NCBI RefSeq assembly: GCF_009827595.1
Contig: NZ_WTYT01000004.1
Span: 319,317 to 383,316 of the forward strand
Direction: 5' to 3'
Source: Altericroceibacterium endophyticum
GTDB taxonomy: Bacteria > Pseudomonadota > Alphaproteobacteria > Sphingomonadales > Sphingomonadaceae
Length of the DNA: 64,000 nt
Numbering within the stretch: position 1 is the stretch's first letter; each line of letters begins with the position of its first letter. Positions 1 to 9,757 of the stretch are shown here, in pieces. The position numbers and the translations under genes were made by a program. Below the pieces are notes generated by a model. It worked only from the letters and a program-made list of their open reading frames with translations, had not been told where the DNA came from and did no database searches.

Positions 1-1150
1 CCCCTGGATATAGACGATGAGCGTATTATCGAGTTCGCCCTCCTCGCGGATTTCCTGGATCACTCGGCCGATCTGATAATCGGCGTGGGCAAGCGCTGCT
101 GCATATACTTCCATCATATGCGCATAGAGACGCTTCTGATCCGCCGAGAGAGAGGACCATGCGGGAATGCTGTCGGGCCTCGGCGACAGTTTGGTGTTGG
201 CCGGCACGACGCCCATCTCGATCTGCCGCGCGAGCGTTTCTTCCCGCATCCTGTCCCAGCCCTGGTCGAATCTGCCCTTGAAGCGGGCAATCCAGTCGGC
301 AGGTGCATGATGCGGACTATGCGACGTACCGGGCGCATAATATAGCAGGAACGGCTTGTCAGGCTCCGCCGAATGTAGCGTCCGCAACCAGCTGATTGCA
401 TGATCGGCGAGGTCTCGGTCGAGTATGTAGTCCGGGTCCTCCGCCGGCCGTTCCACAGGCTGTGTGTTCTCATAGAGTTCGGGATTATACTGGCTGGTGG
501 CCCCGCCCATGAAGCCGTAGAAATAATCGAATCCCAGCCCGGTCGGCCAGCGGTCGAACGGACCTGTAGGGCCCTTTTCCCATTCGGGGGTGTTGTGATT
601 CTTCCCAAACCAGCTGGTAGCGTAGCCGTTGAAGCGAAACACCTGCCCGATCGTGGCGGCCGAGCGCGGCAGAATGCCATTATAGCCCGGAAATCCGGTC
701 GACATTTCCGTAATCGCGCCAAAGCCGACCGCATGCGGTTCGCGCCCCGTCAGCAGGGCGGCACGGGTGGGCGCACATAGGGCTGTGGTGTTGAAACTGT
801 TATAGCGCAAACCGTCCTGCGCCAGTTGGTCGAACGTGGCGGTCGGAACGGGGCCCCCGAAAGTGGTGCTGGCCCCGAAGCCTACATCGTCGGTCATGAT
901 GAGAAGGATGTTCGGCGCGTCAGCCGGGGCCTTGTCGTCAAGCTGGTAATAGGCCTCGCTTGAAGTATCGATCGTGCGGTCGAGCGTGCCTTGCCATTCC
1001 GGTGCTGGGCGCGGCAGCGTGGTGGACGCGCGCCATTCGCTGCGGTCCACAGAACCCGACTGCCGCTCCGGGCCGGCACCCCAAGAGGCGACCGGCACGA
1101 AGGTGGCGACAGCCAGTATCCCGGCTGCCATCCCGTATCTGAGTCGCATG
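1..1150 (-). CDS. arylsulfatase, 3' part cut off by window start
   Basis: Type I sulfatase that would hydrolyse sulfate esters in the periplasm. The frame stays open from an ATG at 1150 to base 1, so only the N-terminal ~383 residues are seen. It starts with a hydrophobic signal-like segment (MRLRYGMAAGILAVATF). The metal-binding motif TDDVGFG comes next, then CAPTRAALLTGR, whose cysteine is the one converted to formylglycine in this family. KNHNTPEWEKGPTGPF and the text around it closely parallel the second sulfatase upstream, so the two are paralogues. The ATG lies one base after the TonB receptor stop, which implies translational coupling. Substrate cannot be told from sequence. Confidence 0.9.
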
Positions 1151-1151
1151 G

Positions 1152-3524
1152 TCAGAAATTTCTCCGTACGCTGAGCGACCACTGCCGCGGCGGCGCGACC
1201 TGTCCGGTCGTGATGCCGATCGGCAACCTTATCTTGTTTGCATAGTAAAACTCGTCGGTCAGATTGGTGACCGACAGCGCAGCGCCCCAGTCACCACTTT
1301 CCGACTGCCAGCCCAGCCGCGCGTTGAGCAGGGTGTATCCGTCAACAAGACCCCGCGGATCGTTGTCAACATTGATGAAGAAGGATGACTGATACGACAG
1401 ATCGAGGCGCGGCGTAAGGACACCATACTCGCCCAGATCGGCCGCGTACTGTATCCCTGCGCTCACCTTCCAATCAGTGATATAGGGCGCTTCGCTGTCG
1501 AGTGTAATGCCGTTGAACGTTCCCCCGCTCTCACTGATCGTTTTCAGTTCGAAGTCGAGATAACTGACCGAACCATCGAAGCGCAGCCCGCGAACGGGCT
1601 CCAGGCTGGCTTCCAGCTCCACGCCCTGCAAACGCGCATTGCCTGCGTTGGTCGGGGTGGCATTCTGCTGGCTGATGACCACGCCGTCCACCACCGTGGG
1701 CGCATTATTGCTGAAGATGATATCGTTGTAGTCATTGATGAAGCCGGCCAGATTGAGCCGCAGGGCGCGATCGAACAGGGTGGTCTTCAGGCCCGCCTCA
1801 TAGGCGGTCAGCGTTTCGGGCTCGAACGGCACCACCTGCTGTTTCACGAACGGGCGTGGATTGACGCCGCCTCCGCGATAGCCAGTCGACAGTTGGCCAT
1901 AGGCCATCACGTCGGGTGTGATGTCATAGCTGGCGTTGAGACGATAGTCCCAGCGGTCTCCGGAGAAGCGGCCCTCCGCCCCATCGATTGCCGCCTGCGC
2001 GGTGTAGCTTGTTTCCGAAGTGTCAAACGGGTTGAGACGCCGGAAGAAATACGTCTTTTTATCGTCGGTGTAGCGCAGGCCTGCGGTCAGACGGAAGCTG
2101 TCGGTCAGATTGAGGACCCCATGCACGAAACCGGAAATGCTGCGCGAAGGAATGCGGTCGTCGGAATAGAAAACCGAACGGAACGGAGCCTCGGGCGCGA
2201 TGATATCGCCGCCCTCGATATAGCTGGTAGCCTTGTAATAATAAGCACCCACCGTCCAGTCGAGCAGATCGCTGAAGCTGGTTCCGCCCAGACGCACTTC
2301 CTGCGTAAACTGCTTGTGCGAATTGGTGAAAGTCGATGTGTTGATGCCGAGCGCAGACGCATCGAAATCGGTACTGTAACGGCCTTCCAGGTGGCGATAG
2401 GCCGAAATGAGCGTGAGTGCGAGGCTGTCGCTCAGCTGGACTTCCAGATTCCCCGATACGTCCCAGGACCGCAGGCGATTGTTGACCGGCCAGACCGTGG
2501 TCGGATGGTCACCCCGCTGGTCGGTAAAGGCGGGCGTAGTGTAATTGGCATAGTTGCTGTATTCCTCGTCCGGCGTCAGGAAAATTGATTGGTCCGGAAT
2601 ACCGGGCACGACAGGCGGCGGCACTGACAGGGAGAGCAGTTTCGTCGCCGCGGGCTCGGAACTATCGACAAGGCGGCTGGCGGAAAGGTTCAGGTCCACA
2701 CTGTCGCTGGGCGTCCAGCGCAGTGCGATGCGACCGGCGGTGTAGTCCTTTCCTCCTTCGGTACCGATCTTGCAGCTGGCACCAGCTGCTGCAGTCGATT
2801 CGATGCCTGCGGGATTGTCCGGGTTGCGACAACCAAAGTCGTAGCGTGTGAGATAGCCGTCCTGATGGCGGGTAACGCCCGAAAACCGCAGAGCGAATTC
2901 GCCCGGCACGATTTCGATATCTGCAACACCGCGAGCATCGATTTGGTCCCGGGATCCGGTGGTCAGCTCGAGGAAGCTGCCGCCAGAGCCGGGCTTGCGG
3001 CTGTACATTTTTACCGCACCTCCGATCGAGTTCTTGCCGGCCAGCGTGCCCTGCGGTCCGCGCAGTATCTCGACCCGGTCGAGATCGAGCAGGTCGAGTT
3101 GCGATCCGAATACGGCGCCGTAATAAACGTCGTCCACATAAAGGCCAACGCCCGGCTCGAAGGCAAAATTGCTGTCCGCCTGTCCGACACCGCGAATGAA
3201 AATTGCAGCGCCTGGCCCGAAAGCCGAGCCGCTGGGCTTCATCACGACATTCGGAGCGGAGTCGGTGAGATCGGTGATGGTACCATAATTCTTCTGTTCC
3301 AGCGCCTGAGCATCAAAAGCTGAGATGGCAATCGGCGTATCCTGAAGACCCTGAGCACGAAACTGTGCCGTTACTACGATTTCACTGATTCCATCCTCCG
3401 CCTGCGGAGAGAAACTGCCCTGGCTGGTCGCAGCTTCCGGCGATTGATCCTGAGCTTGTGCCGCGTTTGCCGCGCCAATGAGTGCAACCATGGCCGTGCC
3501 GATTGTTAGATGCTTTCTTGCCAT
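1152..3524 (-). CDS. TonB-dependent outer-membrane receptor
   Basis: 790-residue receptor for energised uptake of a substrate, presumably a sulfate ester given its two sulfatase neighbours (inference). It has an N-terminal signal peptide ending near ANAAQAQ and a TonB-box-like stretch GISEIVVTAQ. The plug domain carries PNVVMKPSGSAFG, IRGVGQ and VEILRGPQGTLAGKNSIGGA. A long beta-barrel follows, ending in an aromatic C-terminus (WSLSVRRNF), as outer-membrane proteins need for assembly. It lies between two arylsulfatases, 37 nt after the upstream one and 1 nt before the downstream one. No N-terminal signalling extension is present, so control is probably not by a FecIR-type system. Confidence 0.93.
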   Translation of the reverse strand: MARKHLTIGTAMVALIGAANAAQAQDQSPEAATSQGSFSPQAEDGISEIVVTAQFRAQGLQDTPIAISAFDAQALEQKNYGTITDLTDSAPNVVMKPSGSAFGPGAAIFIRGVGQADSNFAFEPGVGLYVDDVYYGAVFGSQLDLLDLDRVEILRGPQGTLAGKNSIGGAVKMYSRKPGSGGSFLELTTGSRDQIDARGVADIEIVPGEFALRFSGVTRHQDGYLTRYDFGCRNPDNPAGIESTAAAGASCKIGTEGGKDYTAGRIALRWTPSDSVDLNLSASRLVDSSEPAATKLLSLSVPPPVVPGIPDQSIFLTPDEEYSNYANYTTPAFTDQRGDHPTTVWPVNNRLRSWDVSGNLEVQLSDSLALTLISAYRHLEGRYSTDFDASALGINTSTFTNSHKQFTQEVRLGGTSFSDLLDWTVGAYYYKATSYIEGGDIIAPEAPFRSVFYSDDRIPSRSISGFVHGVLNLTDSFRLTAGLRYTDDKKTYFFRRLNPFDTSETSYTAQAAIDGAEGRFSGDRWDYRLNASYDITPDVMAYGQLSTGYRGGGVNPRPFVKQQVVPFEPETLTAYEAGLKTTLFDRALRLNLAGFINDYNDIIFSNNAPTVVDGVVISQQNATPTNAGNARLQGVELEASLEPVRGLRFDGSVSYLDFELKTISESGGTFNGITLDSEAPYITDWKVSAGIQYAADLGEYGVLTPRLDLSYQSSFFINVDNDPRGLVDGYTLLNARLGWQSESGDWGAALSVTNLTDEFYYANKIRLPIGITTGQVAPPRQWSLSVRRNF

Positions 3525-3561
3525 TTTTTCTCCCCTTCAGTTAGACTGCTTTGTTTTATTG

Positions 3562-5865
3562 TTAACGTTTGATCACAACCGACTGCAGCGTGGCATCGAT
3601 CAGTTCGCCGCGCGGGATTTCCGGCAACAGAGGTGCAAGTCCAGCGCGTCCGACATAGGTGTTGCCGCGCGTCGGATAGGTAATCGGCACCAATGCCGTA
3701 TCGACATTTTCTCCATCCACGCTCAAGATCAGACGCGACGCGCGCTCGCCCGAAGATTTATCGCGCTCGAAACGCACGCTGATCTCATGATCGCCCGGCG
3801 ACAGTGGCTGGCGTGCCTTGACACGTACACGTTCCTGAGGACGGCCCGCAGGATTGTAGAGAAACATGGGAAAGCCGTTGTCGAGCATCAGGCCATAGCC
3901 GCTGGTAAAATCCCCGCTCGTCACCAGAGGACCGCGGGCCTCCGTTGCGCCCGCGATCACGTGGGCCGTCATTTTCCAGCCTGGCTCGATGGTAGGAAAG
4001 GAGTTGGTGGGATAGCGCGTATCACCGGGATAATAGGTAAAGCTGGTGCGTCCTGCGAGCAGATCTGGGCGGTTCGAAGGATCGAGCCGTGCCATGATGT
4101 CCGCCTTGATCGGACGCACATTGAAACGATCAGCCGCCCGATCAAATTTGAGCCGCAGTTCGGCCAGCTTCTCCGGGTGTTTTCTGGCAATGTCATGCGC
4201 CTGCGAGTAATCTTCCCTGAGGTTGTAGAGCTCCCACTCGTAATCATCGGCAGGAACCTTCGACGGGCTGCGGTCCCACGGGCCTTTGGGAGGAGTGGTG
4301 GAAGCCAGCCAGCCATCGGAGTAGAAAGCGCGGTTGCCCAGCATCTCGAAATACTGGTCGCGATGCCGTTCCGCCGCATCGGCATCATTGAAGCTGTAAA
4401 GCAGGCTGGTCCCGTCAATCGGTTGCTGTGCCACGCCGTCCACGCTTTCGGGCGGGCTGATACCAACTGCTTCGTAAATCGTCGGCGCGATGTCGATCAC
4501 ATGGCCGAATTGCGTGCGCAGTCCGCCCTTTTGTCTGATCCGGTCTGGCCAGCTCACTACCAGGGCATCGCGCAGTCCTCCCAGATGCGAAGCCACCTGC
4601 TTGCCCCACTGGAACGGCGAATTCGTGGCCCAGCCCCAAGCGGAGGGGTAATTGCCGAAAGAAAAAGGACCGCCATGAGTTTCGATAGAGCGGGCCAATT
4701 CCTCATCGCTCGGCTCAAGGCCGATGAGGCTCATCATTTCGTTATTGGCCCCGTGCAGGCTTTCAATGCTGGCGCCGTTGTCCCCCTGAATGAAGAAGAT
4801 CAGCGTGTTGTCGAACTGGTCGGTCTTCTTCAACCAGTCGATAACCCGGCCGATCTGATAATCGCTTTGCGCCAGCTGCGCTGCCGCGACTTCCATCATC
4901 CGTGCGGCAACGTGCTGCTGTTCATCCGAAAGACTGTCCCATGCGGGGAGACTCTGAGGACGGGGTGTCAGATCAGCGTTCTGCGGAATGATGCCGAGGC
5001 TCTTCTGCCGCTCGAAGCTCTCTTCACGCAGCCTGTCCCACCCCATGTCGAACTTGCCCTTAAACCGAGCGATCCAGTCTGCCGGGGCCTGATGCGGTGA
5101 ATGGAGTGTGCCCGGGGCCCAATAGGCGAAGAAGGGCTTGTCCGGCCGCACGGTGTGCTCAACCTGCAGCCATTTCAGCAGGTGATCTGCGAGGTCGCGA
5201 TCGAGATTGTAGGTCGGGTCGTCAAAGGGCGGGTCAATCGGATTGCGGTTCTCCACAAGTTCCGTATGAAACTGGTCCGACATCGCGCCGTTGAAGCCAT
5301 AGAAATAATCGAATCCCCAGCCATTCGGCCAATTTTCGAACGGGCCGGTCGGCCCGGTTTCCCATACCGGCGTGTTATGGTTCTTGCCGAGAAATGCGGT
5401 AACATATCCGTTCAGCTTGAGAATGTCGGCGATCGTCGCCGCGCTGTCGGGAATGACCGAAGTGTACCCAACTTTATCGGTGGCGACATTGCTAATAGCG
5501 CCGTATCCCACGGCGTGGTGATTCCGTCCGGTCAGCAGCGCCGCTCTGGTGGGCGAACACATCGCGGTGGTGTGGAATTCATTGTAGCTGAGACCAACCT
5601 TGGCAAGGCTGTCAAACACCGGGGTGGGAATCGGTCCTCCGAAAGCCGAACCGGCCGAAAAGCCGACATCGTCCGTGAGGATCAGAAGGACGTTCGGCGC
5701 GTTCGTCGGCGCCTGCGGTTCTTCCGGGTAATGCTGCCATGCTTTTTCAGATGATCGGTCCGCTCCTGCCTTTGCAGTCTGGGCGACAGCGGGCTGAGCG
5801 ATCAACGCTGCCAGAACCGTGGTGACGGCAAGCCGGCGGACGCTCTTCGGGCGTGAGAATCTGAT
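3562..5865 (-). CDS. arylsulfatase with a non-canonical start codon
   Basis: Periplasmic sulfatase. LILTDDVGFS supplies metal ligands, and MCSPTRAALLTGR contains the formylglycine cysteine. The C-terminal ~150 residues form a beta-rich extension typical of long arylsulfatases. The longest frame with an accepted start begins at a TTG at 5805, but that would remove most of a clear signal peptide. The in-frame sequence upstream reads RFSRPKSVRRLAVTTVLAAL followed by IAQPAVAQ. An ATC codon at 5865-5863 lies 5 nt after a GGGAGG ribosome-binding site (5876-5871), exactly where an ATG is expected. The ATG at 5879 is out of frame. I place the start at 5865 and flag it as a lost or non-canonical start. 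It is the first gene of the operon reading leftwards. Confidence 0.85.
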   Translation of the reverse strand: MRFSRPKSVRRLAVTTVLAALIAQPAVAQTAKAGADRSSEKAWQHYPEEPQAPTNAPNVLLILTDDVGFSAGSAFGGPIPTPVFDSLAKVGLSYNEFHTTAMCSPTRAALLTGRNHHAVGYGAISNVATDKVGYTSVIPDSAATIADILKLNGYVTAFLGKNHNTPVWETGPTGPFENWPNGWGFDYFYGFNGAMSDQFHTELVENRNPIDPPFDDPTYNLDRDLADHLLKWLQVEHTVRPDKPFFAYWAPGTLHSPHQAPADWIARFKGKFDMGWDRLREESFERQKSLGIIPQNADLTPRPQSLPAWDSLSDEQQHVAARMMEVAAAQLAQSDYQIGRVIDWLKKTDQFDNTLIFFIQGDNGASIESLHGANNEMMSLIGLEPSDEELARSIETHGGPFSFGNYPSAWGWATNSPFQWGKQVASHLGGLRDALVVSWPDRIRQKGGLRTQFGHVIDIAPTIYEAVGISPPESVDGVAQQPIDGTSLLYSFNDADAAERHRDQYFEMLGNRAFYSDGWLASTTPPKGPWDRSPSKVPADDYEWELYNLREDYSQAHDIARKHPEKLAELRLKFDRAADRFNVRPIKADIMARLDPSNRPDLLAGRTSFTYYPGDTRYPTNSFPTIEPGWKMTAHVIAGATEARGPLVTSGDFTSGYGLMLDNGFPMFLYNPAGRPQERVRVKARQPLSPGDHEISVRFERDKSSGERASRLILSVDGENVDTALVPITYPTRGNTYVGRAGLAPLLPEIPRGELIDATLQSVVIKR

Positions 5866-6014
5866 AACTGCCTCCCATGGCTATGACGTCTCGCCACGGG
5901 CGGGGAGAAGCCATTCATCCTCTTCGCGCACCCATTTTATTGTTCGCGGTGCGTCATCCGATGAGCATATGTGGAAAGCAAAGCTTGGTAGCAACGCATC
6001 CCCCGGTTATACGA

Positions 6015-6036
6015 GTGATAACAAAATGGTAATCAC
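6015..6036. promoter_or_regulatory. inverted repeat upstream of the LysR gene, likely LysR site
   Basis: Arms GTGATAAC (6015-6022) and GTAATCAC (6029-6036) match in 7 of 8 positions around a 6-nt AT-rich spacer. The repeat ends 11 nt before the TTG start of the LysR-type gene, in the intergenic region shared with the divergent sulfatase operon. This is where autoregulating LysR proteins usually bind. Assignment to this regulator is inferred from position and symmetry. Confidence 0.45.
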
Positions 6037-6047
6037 AGAGGCCTCAA

Positions 6048-6938
6048 TTGCCCACATTCCGTCAGCTTGAGATCTTTCTGGAAGCCGCTGCGGACTGCAA
6101 TTTTCGCCGTACTGCCGACCGCCTTAACATCTCGCAACCCGCTATCAGCAAGCATATCGGGCAGTTTGAGGATGAGCTGGGCTATCCGCTATTCGAGCGT
6201 ATACGCGGCCACAGTCCCACGCTGACTGCTGAAGGGCTGGCGCTTGTTCCCAAGGTCAGAGACATGCTTCACGCGAGAAAGGCGATGGTCCCTTCGACAA
6301 GGTCAGCGCCTGAGGAGGGACATGTCGAACTGACCCTCGCGGTGAGACATTTTCTGTTCGAGAATGATTTGATGACGCTTCTTTCCACCTTTCTCGAGCA
6401 CCACCCCCAGATAAGCCTGGATGTGAAGATCTACGACAAAACACCCGAGATCATGCATGCGCTGGAAACGGGTCTATGCGATATCGCTATCTATCGCGGT
6501 TCGGTCATCCCGCGAAAAGTCTCCCGGATCGAATTCCTCAGTTCCATGTCGACATCCATTTATGCGCCAAAAGGATTCATACAGGACCTTACTGAAGAGA
6601 TGCCGGACTTTGACAACATGCCATTTCTGCTCCCCCCGGAGGAGAGCGAGGTCACGGAACCCCTTCTTGCCGCTTTGCATGCGAATGACATTCACCCCAG
6701 TAACGTAGTGGGGCGCTCTCAATTTCCGCGAATGCTTGCCGAATGGGTCGCGCGGGGAAGAGGCGTAAGCCCGCTCATGGATATGCATATGCGCAGTTTC
6801 TTGGAACGAGGCCTTGTCGAGCGAATCTTTCCTTTGTCCTACAAGCTCAGTACAATCATGGCATTGCAGGACAAAGCCTTGCAGCCGGCGGCCAAGCCGT
6901 TGCTCGCGTGCCTGCGAAAAGAGCTTGGAAGCGAGTAA
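6048..6938 (+). CDS. LysR-family transcriptional regulator
   Basis: 296-residue regulator, normal length for the family. The N-terminal winged helix-turn-helix covers residues 1-60 (FRQLEIFLEAAA, ADRLNISQPAISKHI, LFERIRG) and is followed by a periplasmic-binding-like effector domain. The only workable start is TTG at 6048: an in-frame TAA lies at 6030, and AGAGG sits 5 nt upstream of the TTG. It is divergent from the sulfatase/TonB operon and upstream of a third sulfatase, so it probably controls sulfate-ester use in response to a small molecule (inference). Confidence 0.88.
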   Translation: MPTFRQLEIFLEAAADCNFRRTADRLNISQPAISKHIGQFEDELGYPLFERIRGHSPTLTAEGLALVPKVRDMLHARKAMVPSTRSAPEEGHVELTLAVRHFLFENDLMTLLSTFLEHHPQISLDVKIYDKTPEIMHALETGLCDIAIYRGSVIPRKVSRIEFLSSMSTSIYAPKGFIQDLTEEMPDFDNMPFLLPPEESEVTEPLLAALHANDIHPSNVVGRSQFPRMLAEWVARGRGVSPLMDMHMRSFLERGLVERIFPLSYKLSTIMALQDKALQPAAKPLLACLRKELGSE

Positions 6939-7171
6939 GCCGAGAGAATGGGTAATTGAACTGAACAGCTCCGCGCGCTTTGCGGAGGCCAGCGAAAAAT
7001 GCCGCCAAGCCTGATTACACTCCGACTGTTCCTGCTCCCGGCGGGAGGGTTGTGCAATCTGTTCATTGGTCGCTTGGGAGCAGATTTTGTCAATAAGTTC
7101 CAAGGTGACGCTGGACAGACAGCCCCGTTTTGATCACACCTGCTAAATAAAGCAAAAAACCGGGAAGAGTG

Positions 7172-8830
7172 ATGTTCAAAAAGTCTCAGTCCAAATCGCG
7201 CATCCTATCCACGGCCAGCGCGGCAGCCCTGACCCTGTTTTCGGCAACATCTGCAACCGCTCAGACTGAAGCCGAGGCGCGTCCGAACGTTCTGCTGATC
7301 GTTCTCGACGACGTCGGGCTCGACATGACGACCGACATTCTCCCCGGCGAGATCGACAGGATGCTGACAAAATACGGCCCCGAAGGCCGTGGTCATCCCG
7401 ATGCCGCGCGTATCGATGGGCGACCAGCGTCGATGCCAGTGCTGAATTCCCTCGCCCGTAAAAGCCTCGTGTTTGCCAATGCATGGGCCGAACCGTTCTG
7501 TTCGCCCACGCGCGCTGCCATGCTCACCGGTCTTTATCCCGAGCGCACACGAGTGCTCGATTATACTGATTGGCTGACGCAAAGTCACTTGTCGCTGGGG
7601 ACGATGATGCAGGATCAGGGCTATTCCACCGCGCTCATCGGCAAATGGCACCTTTCCGGCCTGAATGACATTCGGCCCGATGCACCGCCGCATAAAGGGC
7701 CGCTATATCCCGGCATGAAGCCCAAGGAGGCCGGATTCGACCTTTTCCGGGGAGACCTGAACGGCGCGCTTCCGGATTACTGGGAATATAAGGTGACTGT
7801 TCAGGACGCCGATACACCTCCGTCCGAATGGCGTGTCGAAACGCAGCCCGCCCGATCGCTTCCCGGCATCGCGCCCACCACCTTTGCACCCGTGGTGAAG
7901 GCAGCCGATACGGTCGACTGGGTCACGCAGCAGGAGAGCACAGCCCCTGACAAGCCATGGTTCGCCTGGCTGGCTTTCAACATGCCGCACATCCTGCCCG
8001 GTCAACCACCGGTTGTGGTTCCCAACAGGGGTACGCTTGACCCATCAGCGATAGCCGAAATCGAAGCCTGCGGAGGCGAGTTTGGCAGTAAAAATCTGGG
8101 GGATTGTTCAGCCCCATCGCTTAACCGCGCCATGTCGACGGCGACCGATACTGTCATGGGTCTGCTGTTAGAGGCGGTTGAGGAATTAGACCCGAATACG
8201 GTTGTTATCGTGATTGGCGATAACGGCACTGGCCAGTATGGCCGACCCGAGGTGAATTTCCTCGACAACTTATACATCACTTATGAAGGACGCGGCAAAG
8301 GAACGGGCTATGAAAGCGGTGTCCGTGTCCCCCTTATCGTTCACGGCCCGGGCATGGTTGAGGGGCGTAATGATGCCATCGTCCATGCGGTTGATCTTTT
8401 TTCGACGATCGCGGAACTGGGAGGTGTCACACTCCCTGAGAATGTACCGAACAGGACAGGCGATGCTATGGTTGATCTGGATTCCGTATCGCTCCTGCCC
8501 ATCCTTTCAGGCCAAACGGACACTGTCCGCGCCCCGGACATCGGCTACGTAACGGCGGAAGGAAGTTCGCCGCTCGCCGACAATCGTCTCCAAGCCGCCG
8601 TACGTAACGCGCAATTTAAAATACTCTGCACCCGATCCGACAGTGGCGAAGACAATGGCTGCGAGTTCTATGATCTGAAAGCCGATCCGCTGGAGGAATA
8701 TCCGCTCGCCATTACCACTAGCTGCGCCTCTGACGGAACCGAAGCGCCGGTTACTGATGAAGCGAGACAATACTGCTATCTCAAGCACGTGGTTGATACG
8801 GACACGATTCTCGCCAGCAGCGATTCGTGA
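7172..8830 (+). CDS. sulfatase, exported
   Basis: 552-residue type I sulfatase with a Sec signal peptide (SAAALTLFSATSATAQT). VLDDVGL provides metal ligands, FCSPTRAAMLTGLYPERTR holds the formylglycine cysteine (C110), and IGKWHL is a conserved active-site block. IGDNGTG supplies further metal/sulfate ligands. A GTG at 7169 directly precedes the ATG at 7172; GGGAAGAG just upstream can serve either. It is shorter than, and diverged from, the two sulfatases at 1-5865, and lacks their C-terminal extension, so it probably acts on a different ester. It follows the LysR gene by 230 nt on the same strand. No formylglycine-generating enzyme is encoded in the window. Confidence 0.9.
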   Translation: MFKKSQSKSRILSTASAAALTLFSATSATAQTEAEARPNVLLIVLDDVGLDMTTDILPGEIDRMLTKYGPEGRGHPDAARIDGRPASMPVLNSLARKSLVFANAWAEPFCSPTRAAMLTGLYPERTRVLDYTDWLTQSHLSLGTMMQDQGYSTALIGKWHLSGLNDIRPDAPPHKGPLYPGMKPKEAGFDLFRGDLNGALPDYWEYKVTVQDADTPPSEWRVETQPARSLPGIAPTTFAPVVKAADTVDWVTQQESTAPDKPWFAWLAFNMPHILPGQPPVVVPNRGTLDPSAIAEIEACGGEFGSKNLGDCSAPSLNRAMSTATDTVMGLLLEAVEELDPNTVVIVIGDNGTGQYGRPEVNFLDNLYITYEGRGKGTGYESGVRVPLIVHGPGMVEGRNDAIVHAVDLFSTIAELGGVTLPENVPNRTGDAMVDLDSVSLLPILSGQTDTVRAPDIGYVTAEGSSPLADNRLQAAVRNAQFKILCTRSDSGEDNGCEFYDLKADPLEEYPLAITTSCASDGTEAPVTDEARQYCYLKHVVDTDTILASSDS

Positions 8831-9757
8831 TCATCAGATCACCCGAATGAACAGGGGATCGCCCTTCGTCCTTTGCAATGAAGGTACGCTGCGTAGGCAG
8901 CTGTTGAAGGTGGAGGCCTGGCTATCCAAGGTCGGGAAAAGCATTCTTAATGCAACGGAGAGATTCTCATGGGATCTATGACATGGACGCTTAAGTGTTG
9001 ATCCATAGGCGCGCAGGAAAGGGTTTTATGGCGGTTTGGAACGGTTGAGGATATTCTTCTTTTTGAAGTTTACCCCTTCGACGATTGTACGCGATGCAGG
9101 TTTCTTTGAATGTAAGGCAACGAAGCGTCCTTTCGGCCAGTGCGAGTAGTCGAGATTCCATTACCAATGCCTGCTTGATCGCCACACGAAACTGTCGATT
9201 TCAATAGTCCGCTCAAACTCAGCATCCTCTTCGTCCTTGAGAGTCTCCTCTCAGTTCTTCCAAGCTGCGTCGAGAGACTTATCAGATGATGCCCAGGCGA
9301 GATTGGAGTGGCGGAGACAGAAGTATTCGAACCACTGCGGTTTTGGTTGTGTTTTTCGAGAGGAAGTGCGCAAAATACGTAGTTTCGGAGGAATGATCGT
9401 TCGCCGACGTCTGTCGAAAATCGCGCAAAGCCCATTTGTAAGTGGGCATAAGGCCGAAATTTCACGTAAACCCAAAAAAATCAGCGATTTCTGGCGGGCC
9501 ATGCGAGATAGCGATGAGAACTATATCTACTCCATAGCCCTCTATACCCCACCTAAATAGGCACGTCTGCTTTCCACCCCTTTTTTGGTCATTCAAGACT
9601 AACTGGGGAATCTTCGAATGCAGCCATTCACTTAGGAGGTGACAACAACGAATTCAAAGACCGGCCACGAGCACCTACCAACTACCCACTGACGATCCTA
9701 TTCGATGCGCTTGGGGCGTCACAAATAATATTCTTCCCTCTACGGATCGCTCCCCCG
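8831..9757. other. gene-poor junction between the sulfatase locus and the defence island
   Basis: About 930 bases without a convincing gene. Two overlapping open frames exist, 9237-9560 (+, 107 codons) and 9070-9465 (-, 131 codons). Their translations are basic and low in hydrophobic pattern, and I recognise no family. Base composition drops relative to both flanks. The stretch may be the scar of an old insertion at the island edge, but I could find no terminal repeat. Confidence 0.4.

Noticed and set aside
3478-5100. 540-codon plus-strand open frame
   Set aside because: Lies antisense to the second arylsulfatase; its translation has no domain pattern, while the sulfatase motifs are clear.
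5819-6070. 83-codon frame in the LysR/sulfatase intergenic region
   Set aside because: Covers the expected divergent promoters and the 6015-6036 dyad; low-complexity translation.
9070-9465. 131-codon minus-strand frame in the junction region
   Set aside because: Overlaps an equally plausible plus-strand frame; neither has a recognised family, a good start or normal codon use.
8831-9757. third copy of the attachment repeat marking the left edge of the defence island
   Set aside because: I looked for the 19-bp core here and found none; only GGAGAG-type 6-mers occur.
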